From Oscillospiraceae bacterium (GTDB lineage Bacteria; Bacillota; Clostridia; Oscillospirales; SIG530), in contig SVND01000017.1 of NCBI GenBank assembly GCA_015067075.1, positions 1-47,608 of the forward strand: a stretch of DNA of 47,608 bases, written 5' to 3'. This document shows, in pieces, positions 35,101-42,205 of the stretch (its first letter is position 1; each line of letters starts with the position of its first letter). The translations under genes and the position numbers were made by a program. The notes under the pieces are model-generated. The model ran no database searches. It was not told where the DNA came from and saw only the letters and a program-made list of their open reading frames with translations.

Positions 35101-35846
35101 CGGCAGCTCGCTTTGCGGAAGCCGGTGCAGATCCTGAAATAGCCGTTATCTGCAACCTCAGCTCCTCCGCTGTCGAGGATTCTGTAGAGCGCATTGCAAA
35201 GCTTATTGAAAGCAGCAATATCCTCATGTTCCCCGGCGGATTTTCAGGCGGTGACGAGCCCGACGGTTCTGGTAAATTTATCGCCACCTTCTTCCGCAAT
35301 CCTCGCATCAGCGAGCAGGTAAACCGCTTGCTTTCACAGCGTGACGGTCTTGTACTCGGCATATGCAACGGCTTCCAGGCTCTTATCAAGCTCGGGCTTT
35401 TGCCCCACGGTCAGATCTGCGATATGACAGACGACTCACCCACTCTCACCTATAACGAGATCGGACGCCATCAGTCCATGGCTGTCACGACGCGTATTGC
35501 CTCTGTAAAATCTCCTTGGCTTTCCAAGGTAAACGTAGGCGACCTTCATACCGTTGCCATTTCCCACGGAGAGGGCAGATTTATCGCAAGCGACGAATGG
35601 ATCGCCCGCCTTGCCGCAAACGGACAGATTGCAACTCAGTACGTTGATGCTTCGGGTAAGCCCACAATGGAAATGCCCTTCAATCCCAACGGCTCCTGCT
35701 GCGCTATCGAGGGTATTCTTTCTCCCGATGGTCGTGTATTCGGTAAAATGGCTCACAGCGAGCGCTTCACCGACGGCACATTCATGAATATTCACGGCGA
35801 CAAGCTTCAGAATATCTTTGCCGCAGGCGTTGAATATTTCAAATAA
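32136..35846 (+). CDS. purL: Phosphoribosylformylglycinamidine synthase, single-chain form
   Basis: PurL makes FGAM from FGAR, ATP and glutamine in purine synthesis. The 1236 residues combine the N-terminal PurS-like domain, the linker, two AIR-synthase-like halves (DTYWSDHCRHTTF; ETHNHPTEIEPFGGAATCLGG; DFGAGGVSVAIGELADG; GGKDSMSGTFEDI) and a C-terminal class-I glutamine amidotransferase (PVFPGTNCEYDTA; catalytic Cys in GICNGFQALIKLG; His-x-Glu near the end). This one-piece architecture replaces separate purS, purQ and purL. SD AAAGGA. No guanine/PurR-type riboswitch is seen upstream, and no other pur gene is adjacent, which is unusual. Confidence 0.96.
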   Translation: MVKRIYVEKKKGFDVEARGLLQDIRANLGVSAVNDIRVFNRYDVEGIDDETFAKAKTLIFSEPPVDVIYDTLPQTDSAVFAVSYLPGQFDQRADSCAQCIQLLTGKLRPTVRSARVYAVYGSVSESEINAIKAYIINPVEACEVSLDEFETLAQSYDIPSEIAVMDGFISMSDDELASLVSSLGLAMDKNDIKCCRAYFRDVEKRDPTLTEIRMLDTYWSDHCRHTTFLTEAGEITIDASYILETLNDYYNCRKEVYGERKKPVTLMDIATMGGKYLSKTGKLESLDRSEEINACSVRVKVDVDGVEEDWLYMFKNETHNHPTEIEPFGGAATCLGGAIRDPLSGRSYVYQAMRITGAADPTVPNSQTLKGKLSQRKLVTTAAAGYSSYGNQIGLATGYVHEIYHSNYVAKRLEIGAVCGAAPASSVKRERPCAGDIIILLGGRTGRDGCGGATGSSKSHTLESLTTCGAEVQKGNPPEERKLQRLFRDPKAASMIKRCNDFGAGGVSVAIGELADGLEIDLDAVPKKYDGLDGTELAISESQERMAVVVAAEDADAFCKLAAAENLEATVVARVTEEPRLKMTWNGNTIVDISREFIDSNGASRSTDFLIKKPCVCGIYDGMAVSGESDADKLNSLVGKLNICSEKGLVERFDSTIGASSVVLPFGGKNQLTPTQYMAAKFPVVGGKTKTVSVMAYGFDPYVSEKSPYHGAMLAVADSVTKLTAAGADYSTGWLTFQEYFERTKNDPVRFGKPLAALLGAFHAQRKLEIAAIGGKDSMSGTFEDIDVPPTLVSFATAVMTTSDVVTPEFKSAGNKVYILRPEYDENAVIDFDSLIKNLKYAKSLMNAGKVKSAWALGMGGIAEAVTKMALGNDIGFIFEKGLSDKLFDKCYGALVLECEGECDGELIGTTSAEPAIVMPDTSKISIAALSSTWQETLESVFPTKTSTPKPAVEAYSCETRFTGVPAIKAAKPRVLIPVFPGTNCEYDTAARFAEAGADPEIAVICNLSSSAVEDSVERIAKLIESSNILMFPGGFSGGDEPDGSGKFIATFFRNPRISEQVNRLLSQRDGLVLGICNGFQALIKLGLLPHGQICDMTDDSPTLTYNEIGRHQSMAVTTRIASVKSPWLSKVNVGDLHTVAISHGEGRFIASDEWIARLAANGQIATQYVDASGKPTMEMPFNPNGSCCAIEGILSPDGRVFGKMAHSERFTDGTFMNIHGDKLQNIFAAGVEYFK

Positions 35847-35872
35847 ATCATAAAAAGAGATGTACATATAAA

Positions 35873-37231
35873 ATGGATCTTATAAAACCGTTTATTGAAC
35901 ATTTTGTTTATCCCATGATGGAAGTGCGTCGCGGAAACAAAATTCGATTGCACCTTGATGAGCTTTCACAAATAGGCGCATTACCTCCGTCACTTCTCAT
36001 GCGCATACAGCGCGAAAAGCTTGCAAAGCTTTTGCACCATTGCTTTGAAAGCGTACCTGCATACGCTCCGTATAGCGAGCTCGACAGCGAGGTGGACGAT
36101 GACCCCTATGCAGTTTTGCAAAAGCTCCCCGTGCTTTTAAAGCCCGAGTACGCGAAAAACCGAGACAGCTACTTTGCCGACGGCGTCACAGCCGAGCAAT
36201 GCATACGAAACACCACAGGCGGCTCAACAGCTGAGCCCCTGGTGTTTTATATCGACAGACGCACCGTTGAATATTACGAGGCGGCTCGCTGGCGCGGTCT
36301 TGCCAAATGGGGCATCACACCGGGCAGCCGAAGCTGTATGCTTTGGGGCAGTCCCATTGAAATGGAAAAACAAAAGCAGAAAAAATATTTTCTCAAGGAA
36401 AAATATCTGAAAAACCGTATTGCTTTTCCCGCTTACGATATCGCCCCTGAAAAAATGAGCGAATACGTTAAAAAGATAAACAAATATAAGCCCGAATATT
36501 TTTACGGCTATGCTTCCGTTTATTATGAATTTGCACGTTTGATGAAGGAAAACGGACTTAAGTTCACCTTCAAGCCGAAATGTGCAGTTTCAACTGCTGA
36601 AACGCTCTACGATTTTCAGCGCAAGCTTATCTCCGAGGTGTTTGGCTGTCCCACCGTCAACGAATACGGTGCCCGCGATGCAGGCATTTTGGCTTACGAA
36701 TGCCCCGAAGGTCATATGCACGTTACGGCGGAAAACGCTGTCATCGAGATAGTTGACCCCGTTACAGGAGCGCCTTGTAAAAACGGTGAGCAGGGTGATA
36801 TGCTCATAACAGACCTTAACAATTTTTCAGCACCGCGCTTGCGTTACCGTGTAGGCGACGTGGGAGCAATAAGCTTTCCGACGGAAAACTGTAAATGCTC
36901 AAGCGGTCTGCCTATTTTGATGAAGCTTGACGGAAGAGTTGACGATATGTTCGTCGGCGCCGACGGCCATCTTATCCACGGACACATTTTCAACCACATA
37001 TCAAAAATGATGGACGTGGTCGTGAAATTTCAGATAACGCAAACCTCGCGCACCGCAGCGCACCTGCTTATCGTGCCGCGCGACGGTGTTGCACAAGAAA
37101 AAAATGAGGAGTTCGCCGCGCGGATACGCGACGCGCTGCCCGGTATTGAGGTCACACATGAATACGTTTCCGATATACCTGCGCCGAAGTCGGGAAAATT
37201 CCGCTATGCGATAAGGGCTTTCGAGCTATGA
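35873..37231 (+). CDS. PaaK/CapK-like adenylate-forming enzyme
   Basis: This 452-residue member of the phenylacetate-CoA ligase/CapK group of the ANL superfamily carries the ATP-binding loop NTTGGSTAEPLVFY near residue 115, the core motif NEYGARDAGILAYEC, and the hinge region DLNNFSAPRLRYRVGDVGAI followed by KLDGRVDDMF. A C-terminal lid domain completes it. The family activates carboxylates as adenylates and passes them to CoA, amines or hydroxyls; CapK relatives occur in capsule loci. The acceptor is unknown here. The SD is weak (AGAGATG). Its stop overlaps the start of the flippase (ATGA), which argues for a joint role in surface-polymer synthesis. Confidence 0.8.
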   Translation: MDLIKPFIEHFVYPMMEVRRGNKIRLHLDELSQIGALPPSLLMRIQREKLAKLLHHCFESVPAYAPYSELDSEVDDDPYAVLQKLPVLLKPEYAKNRDSYFADGVTAEQCIRNTTGGSTAEPLVFYIDRRTVEYYEAARWRGLAKWGITPGSRSCMLWGSPIEMEKQKQKKYFLKEKYLKNRIAFPAYDIAPEKMSEYVKKINKYKPEYFYGYASVYYEFARLMKENGLKFTFKPKCAVSTAETLYDFQRKLISEVFGCPTVNEYGARDAGILAYECPEGHMHVTAENAVIEIVDPVTGAPCKNGEQGDMLITDLNNFSAPRLRYRVGDVGAISFPTENCKCSSGLPILMKLDGRVDDMFVGADGHLIHGHIFNHISKMMDVVVKFQITQTSRTAAHLLIVPRDGVAQEKNEEFAARIRDALPGIEVTHEYVSDIPAPKSGKFRYAIRAFEL

Positions 37232-38703
37232 GTCAGGCTACACAAAACCGCATGACAAAGGATATGCTTTTGTATCTGCCCGCAAAGATAATTGAAGGTC
37301 TTGTCGGCATTTACTCCATCTCCTTTCTCACTTCAAAGCTGACGACAGGTGCATACGGCGACTTTCTCGCCATCAACACGGCTGTCAACTTCGCTTTCGT
37401 AATTTTTTGCGCATGGATACAAAATTCTGCCGTGCGCTTTGCCGTAGAGCAGACCTCAACGTCCGATGGTAAAAAGACCTTTTATACCACTATGTTCGTC
37501 ACATGGGTCTGCTCCACCCTACCGATACTGCTCATCGGTGCCGTTGCCGCCGCAATAAGCGGAAAAGTTATACTGCTTTTATCATCGCTGATGTTTTTCG
37601 CTTATTCATCCTTTCAGATGCTGTCCTCCGTACTCATTCAGCTTCGCAAAAGTGCCGCATATATCATTTTGTCCCTGTTTTCAACCTGCGGCAAGCTGTT
37701 TTTAGTATTTTTGCTTACGCTGAACGTGCCTGCTGAAGGTGCATCAAGCCCGCTGGCAGTCATCTGCGCTTATTCCGCCATAGATATAGCCGCGTTTTTG
37801 ACAGCCTCCGTTATTCTCGGCTTTTTCACCAATCTTTCAGTAAAAAGCTTTACAAAGGAAAACGCGTTGCGCTTTGCAAAATACGGCTTTCCCCTTATCG
37901 GAATAAGCTTTTCCATCGGACTGCTTAACATCTCCGACAGATTTCTCGTGGAGCTTCTTTGCGGAAGCGAAAGCCTTGCCGTATACGGTGCAAATTATTC
38001 CATTGCTTCCTCCGTTTTCACCATGCTCATGACAGGCATCATGCGCGCCGTTTATCAGCCGATGATAAAGGCGCTCAAGGACAGCGGACAAGAGGAAGCT
38101 ATGAAAATGCTCAGCGGCGGCGTGCGCTTGTTTTTACTTGTCGCCGTACCTGCGGCGGCAGGACTTTGTGCCCTTTGCCGTCCCATAGGTGAGCTTATTT
38201 TTGACAAGCCCGAATATATGAACGGTGTCATTTCCGTGGTCTTCGTTTCCATCGGAATGATCTTTCTGGGCGTCACGGAATACTGTAATAAGCCCTTTGA
38301 GATAGTATCAAACACGTTACCCATCCTTGTAAGCAGCTTTATCGCCGCCGCATTCAATATCGTTGCGAATATCGTGACTTTGCCCATTTTCGGCTTCATT
38401 GCCGCCGCGGTAAACACACTTTTGGCTTACGTTTTATATTTTATCCTCGCTTATGTGCGCGGTCAGCGTGTTTTACGCTGGAAATTCCCTTTGAAAAGTC
38501 TCATACGCATCATAATTTCCGCCGCAGTCTGCGGAATCGGTGCATATCTTGTAACGCTTTTGCCCATCGGTACGGTAGCTAAGCTTTTGCTCGCCGTTAT
38601 TGTCGGCGCATCAGCCTACGCCGTTATGCTGATAGTACTGCGTGAAGCGGATAATGAGCTTGCAATGATAAAATCCCTTTTGAAAAAATTTAAAAAAGTA
38701 TAA
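37228..38703 (+). CDS. Wzx-type polysaccharide flippase
   Basis: This 491-residue membrane protein of the MOP superfamily has 12-14 hydrophobic segments, opening with MTKDMLLYLPAKIIEGLVGI and YGDFLAINTAVNFAFVIF. The FGFPLIGI-like motif KYGFPLIGISFSIGLLNISD and the DRFLVELLCGSESLAVYGANYS segment are characteristic of lipid-linked oligosaccharide flippases of polysaccharide loci. It probably moves lipid-linked repeat units across the membrane. It overlaps the PaaK-like gene by 4 nt and lies 11 nt before the DUF4330 gene. Confidence 0.85.
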   Translation: MSQATQNRMTKDMLLYLPAKIIEGLVGIYSISFLTSKLTTGAYGDFLAINTAVNFAFVIFCAWIQNSAVRFAVEQTSTSDGKKTFYTTMFVTWVCSTLPILLIGAVAAAISGKVILLLSSLMFFAYSSFQMLSSVLIQLRKSAAYIILSLFSTCGKLFLVFLLTLNVPAEGASSPLAVICAYSAIDIAAFLTASVILGFFTNLSVKSFTKENALRFAKYGFPLIGISFSIGLLNISDRFLVELLCGSESLAVYGANYSIASSVFTMLMTGIMRAVYQPMIKALKDSGQEEAMKMLSGGVRLFLLVAVPAAAGLCALCRPIGELIFDKPEYMNGVISVVFVSIGMIFLGVTEYCNKPFEIVSNTLPILVSSFIAAAFNIVANIVTLPIFGFIAAAVNTLLAYVLYFILAYVRGQRVLRWKFPLKSLIRIIISAAVCGIGAYLVTLLPIGTVAKLLLAVIVGASAYAVMLIVLREADNELAMIKSLLKKFKKV

Positions 38704-38714
38704 AGGAGTCCGCC

Positions 38715-39218
38715 ATGAAGATCATTAACGAAAAAGGAAAGCTGTTCGGTATAATTAACATAATCGACCTTGCCGTACTGCTTATCGTCGTTCTCGCCGC
38801 CGCCTTCGTCGGCATCAAGCTTTTCGGAAACGAGATTACAACAGTTGTCGCGCCGCAAAAGGAAGTTACCGTTACAATGCGAATACGCGATGCACTCCCC
38901 TATATGTATGACGAGCTTGCCGCCGCCGTTGAGGAAGACGCCCGTCTTGTATACGGCAATCAGTTCGACAGCTCTGCAAAAATAGTTGCTATGGAAAAAA
39001 CACCTACTTATAAGGGTGCTTTCAACGATGAAGGTATCGTCGTTTGGGAATATGATACTTATAAAATAGATATAATCGTCACCGTTACAGCTAAAGTACC
39101 TGCCGACAGCGCAACCTTCCAATTTGCAAATCAGGACGTTAAGACAGGTCGTACCTTTACTCTTAAAACAAGAACCTTTGAAACTATTGCTGTTATCGAA
39201 GCCATCCGCTTTAACTGA
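38715..39218 (+). CDS. DUF4330-type membrane-anchored protein
   Basis: This 167-residue protein starts with KGKLFGIINIIDLAVLLIVV, the recognisable opening of the DUF4330 family. One N-terminal membrane helix (about 14-36) is followed by an external beta-rich domain of about 125 residues (VTVTMRIRDALPYMYDELA, YKIDIIVTVTAKVPA, GRTFTLKTRTFETIAVIEA). The function is unknown; the family often occurs beside polysaccharide or wall genes. SD AAAGGAG fits. It sits between flippase and polymerase, so a scaffold or regulator of export or polymerisation is a reasonable guess. Confidence 0.75.
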   Translation: MKIINEKGKLFGIINIIDLAVLLIVVLAAAFVGIKLFGNEITTVVAPQKEVTVTMRIRDALPYMYDELAAAVEEDARLVYGNQFDSSAKIVAMEKTPTYKGAFNDEGIVVWEYDTYKIDIIVTVTAKVPADSATFQFANQDVKTGRTFTLKTRTFETIAVIEAIRFN

Positions 39219-39232
39219 TAAGGAAAAAAATT

Positions 39233-40840
39233 ATGGAAATATTACGTAATTGCTTTATCGTCCGCGCGGCAAAGGCGGCTGTAAAGCTTTACAAGAGGAC
39301 TATTGAAAAGTGGACACAGGGCAGTATTTTCTCCACGCTGTCTCGCTTTTTCAAAAAACATTCCGAAACGAGTATCGCTTGTAAGCTTCGTGAAAAATAT
39401 CTTTCAAAAAATCCGCACACGGAAAAGTCCTCTTTTTACGCTTTAGCCGATAAATGCGTAGCCCTTTTCACAAAAATAGGCGCAAAGCTTCGCCCCACTT
39501 ATGAAAATACCCTTCAGTACAAAGCCTATCAGGGCTATCGCGGAGCAGTTGCCCGCGGCATGGCAAACGGCTCTCTCGTTTGCATGGGGTTGTGGTTTGC
39601 AACGTTGCGCCGCATCTGCCTTTTCGCCGTTGCTTTTTATTTGCCTATAGATTGGGTAATACGCTCCGTGCTTAAAATCAGCTTTCTCGCCTCCGTTTGG
39701 GACGAGCTTTTGCTCCTTTTAAGCTTTGGTCTTGGCATTTTGCGCTTTGTCAGCGGTAAAAAAGAAAAAATAACGCGCACTCCCCTCGGCGTACCCGTAT
39801 TACTTTTCATCGCCTACGGCGTTTTACTCATGGCAATAAACGGCGAATATCCCTCTATTGCCTTTGAGGGTCTTCGTGCCACCGTGCAGTATATGCTGTT
39901 TTTCTTCGCCGTCGTTTCACTTTTAGACAGCAAGGAGGAAGCAAAGGCTATCTGCATCGGTTACTGTATCCTTATGGGTGTTTTGGGCTTGCACGGTGTG
40001 TATCAGTATATCACCGCCGCACCTATCCCAGCCTCTTGGGTATCACAGACGGAGGTAGACGTGCGCACACGCGTTTACACTATCATCGACAGCCCCAACA
40101 TTTTCGGCGCAATGCTCATTATGGGCATAACACTTTCAGGCGGATTTTTCTATGCCGCCAAAAAGCCTTTGTATAAGCTTGCCGCCCTCGGTGTTGCAGG
40201 TGTTTGCGCGTTGTCTATCCTTTTCACCTTTTCAAAGGGCGCATGGGTGGGACTTGTTGTCGCGGCAGTTATTTTTGCCTTGCTTTGCGACCGCCGCCTG
40301 TTCCCGCTGATGCTTGTTCTTTTGGCAGGCGCGCTCATTTTCGTGCCGTCCATTGCAGACCGTATAACGTATCTTTTCACAAGCGATTACGCTGAAGCAA
40401 GCGCCCGCGGCGGACGCAGTGTTCGCTGGGCATACGGACTTCAGCTTCTCAACCGCAACCCTGCCTTCGGCTTGGGACTTGGCGCATACGGCGGAGCTGT
40501 CGCCATGAACAATCAGATACGCACATACCTTAACTATACCTATCTTGATAATTATTACCTTAAAATATTAGTTGAGATGGGCATCACAGGGCTTACTGCT
40601 TTTATTGCTCTGCTCTACTCCACGCTCATTTGGTGTCGCAGAGCCATCTGGCGCATTAAGGATACTCAGGACGCCCCTATCTACTGCGGAATTTTCAGCG
40701 GTATGGTCGGTATCCTCGTGCACAATTTCTTTGAAAACATTTTTGAAGTACCTTTTATGAACGCAAATTTCTGGATGTTTGCCGCGATCCTCGTTTTCGT
40801 GGGCTTTGCCGCAAACAAGGAATATAAAAAGGATATTTAA
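39233..40840 (+). CDS. O-antigen ligase / polymerase-like membrane protein
   Basis: This 535-residue WaaL/Wzy-family protein has a cytoplasmic N-terminal region of about 120 residues (two Arg/Lys-rich helices), then about ten membrane spans. The family's periplasmic loop is visible in SDYAEASARGGRSVRWAYGLQ followed by NPAFGLGLGAYGGAV and TYLDNYYLKILVEMGITGL. LLFTFSKGAW-like ILFTFSKGAWVGLVV is typical of Wzy/WaaL. It probably joins lipid-linked units outside the membrane. The extended N-terminus is unusual for the family. SD AAGGA fits. It runs to 1 nt before the ATP-grasp gene. Confidence 0.87.
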   Translation: MEILRNCFIVRAAKAAVKLYKRTIEKWTQGSIFSTLSRFFKKHSETSIACKLREKYLSKNPHTEKSSFYALADKCVALFTKIGAKLRPTYENTLQYKAYQGYRGAVARGMANGSLVCMGLWFATLRRICLFAVAFYLPIDWVIRSVLKISFLASVWDELLLLLSFGLGILRFVSGKKEKITRTPLGVPVLLFIAYGVLLMAINGEYPSIAFEGLRATVQYMLFFFAVVSLLDSKEEAKAICIGYCILMGVLGLHGVYQYITAAPIPASWVSQTEVDVRTRVYTIIDSPNIFGAMLIMGITLSGGFFYAAKKPLYKLAALGVAGVCALSILFTFSKGAWVGLVVAAVIFALLCDRRLFPLMLVLLAGALIFVPSIADRITYLFTSDYAEASARGGRSVRWAYGLQLLNRNPAFGLGLGAYGGAVAMNNQIRTYLNYTYLDNYYLKILVEMGITGLTAFIALLYSTLIWCRRAIWRIKDTQDAPIYCGIFSGMVGILVHNFFENIFEVPFMNANFWMFAAILVFVGFAANKEYKKDI

Positions 40841-40841
40841 A

Positions 40842-41843
40842 ATGAAGCTACGACAGTTTTTTAAGCTTGCAGGCAAAGTAAAACTCGACAAAATGCTCAC
40901 CTACGCCAAGGATATTTCCGTAAAAACGGGCAAACCCAAGCTTTTTATCCTTGCCGATATGATGTGGTGTGCGCTGAGATACAGTGCAGGCTACGTAGAT
41001 TACAGCGTTTTTGAGTTTTATAATATCGACGGCAAGCACCGTAAAACGTATATCACCCGCGGTATAAATAACGAATTTATCCGTAAATTCAACGACAGAG
41101 AGTATTGGCATCTTTTCGATAACAAAGACGAGTTCAACGACCTTTTCAGCATCTATCTCAAGCGCAGTTGGCTCAGCTTTCTCAGCTCCGACGCCGATAC
41201 TGTATTTGATTTCGTCAAGCGTTACGGCAAGGTCATCTCAAAGCCCCGCGACGCATCCTGCGGCAAGGGCATAATCATTGTAAACGCCGATGAATGGAAT
41301 GATGCCGCTTCCCTTTATAAAATGCTTGAGGAAAACGCTTGCGGTGTTTTAGAGGAGATTGTCGTTCAGCATCCGCTCATGGCTTCTCTTTATCCACATT
41401 CCGTCAACACTCTGCGCATATCCACCGTAGCAAACGACAGCGGCGTTTACCCTATCTACGCGCTTATCCGCATGGGGAACGGCGGTAAATTCGTCGATAA
41501 TCTTAACAGCGGCGGCATGGCAGCACCCGTCGATTTGAAAAGCGGCGTTATATCAATGCCTGCCGCAGACAAAAACGCCGTAACCTACAGCGTTCACCCA
41601 CAGACAAATGCTCAGATAACAGGCTTTTCCATCCCCTTTTGGCAGGAAGCTTTGGATATGTGCATCGAAGGTGCGCGTGTCGTGCCGCAGATTCGCTATA
41701 TCGCTTGGGATATAGCCATAACGGAGGAGGGACCGCTGATGATCGAGGGAAATCATTTTCCCGGCCATGATATTATTCAGCTTCCCGCCCATTCACCCGA
41801 TAAAACAGGGCTTTTGCCCCTTTTGAAAAAACACTTATACTGA
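40842..41843 (+). CDS. Sugar-transfer-associated ATP-grasp protein
   Basis: From the ATG at 40842 (SD AAAGGA) this is 333 residues; an upstream ATG at 40779 lies in the polymerase gene and lacks an SD. The pattern fits the ATP-grasp family found in polysaccharide loci: FDFVKRYGKVISKPRDASCGKG (ATP-binding Lys and loop; here split by reading), VLEEIVVQHPLM, NTLRISTVAN, FVDNLNSGGMAAPVDL and the metal-binding WDIAITEEGPLMIEGNHFPG. ATP-grasp enzymes join carboxylates to amines or other nucleophiles through acyl-phosphates. With the PaaK-like enzyme it hints at amino-acid or acyl substituents on the polymer. The substrate is unknown. Confidence 0.85.
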   Translation: MKLRQFFKLAGKVKLDKMLTYAKDISVKTGKPKLFILADMMWCALRYSAGYVDYSVFEFYNIDGKHRKTYITRGINNEFIRKFNDREYWHLFDNKDEFNDLFSIYLKRSWLSFLSSDADTVFDFVKRYGKVISKPRDASCGKGIIIVNADEWNDAASLYKMLEENACGVLEEIVVQHPLMASLYPHSVNTLRISTVANDSGVYPIYALIRMGNGGKFVDNLNSGGMAAPVDLKSGVISMPAADKNAVTYSVHPQTNAQITGFSIPFWQEALDMCIEGARVVPQIRYIAWDIAITEEGPLMIEGNHFPGHDIIQLPAHSPDKTGLLPLLKKHLY

Positions 41844-41858
41844 GAAAGGAATTTTAAC

Positions 41859-42203
41859 ATGGATAAATTCTGTGTCTTTTGCAAAATAGTTGAGGGAGCT
41901 ATCCCCTCCAATAAGCTTTACGAGGACGATACCATCATGGCTTTTCACGATATCAATCCTCAAGCGCCCGTTCACGTTGTAATAATCCCGAAATTACATA
42001 TTGCTGAAAGCGCAAACGATATAAACGACGAAAACAAGGATGTTATTGCACACATTTTTGCATCTATCCCGAAGATTGCAAAGCTTGCAGGCGTTTCAAG
42101 CTATCGTATCATAAACAACTGCGGTGAAGATGCGGGACAAACTGTTATGCATATCCATTTCCATCTTCTCGGCGGTAAGGATATGGGTGAAAAGCTCGTA
42201 TAA
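41859..42203 (+). CDS. HIT-family nucleotide hydrolase (HinT-like)
   Basis: This 114-residue HIT protein has the motif QTVMHIHFHLLGG (His-x-His-x-His), the Cys pair of DKFCVFCKIVEG, and the strand APVHVVIIPKLHI. HinT-type enzymes hydrolyse AMP-N and acyl-adenylate bonds and act as dimers in the cytoplasm. SD AAAGGA fits. It sits 15 nt after the ATP-grasp gene and 2 nt before the SpoVB-like exporter. In an operon with an adenylate-forming enzyme it could clear stalled acyl-adenylates, but HIT genes are common housekeeping genes too. Confidence 0.93.
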   Translation: MDKFCVFCKIVEGAIPSNKLYEDDTIMAFHDINPQAPVHVVIIPKLHIAESANDINDENKDVIAHIFASIPKIAKLAGVSSYRIINNCGEDAGQTVMHIHFHLLGGKDMGEKLV

Positions 42204-42205
42204 TT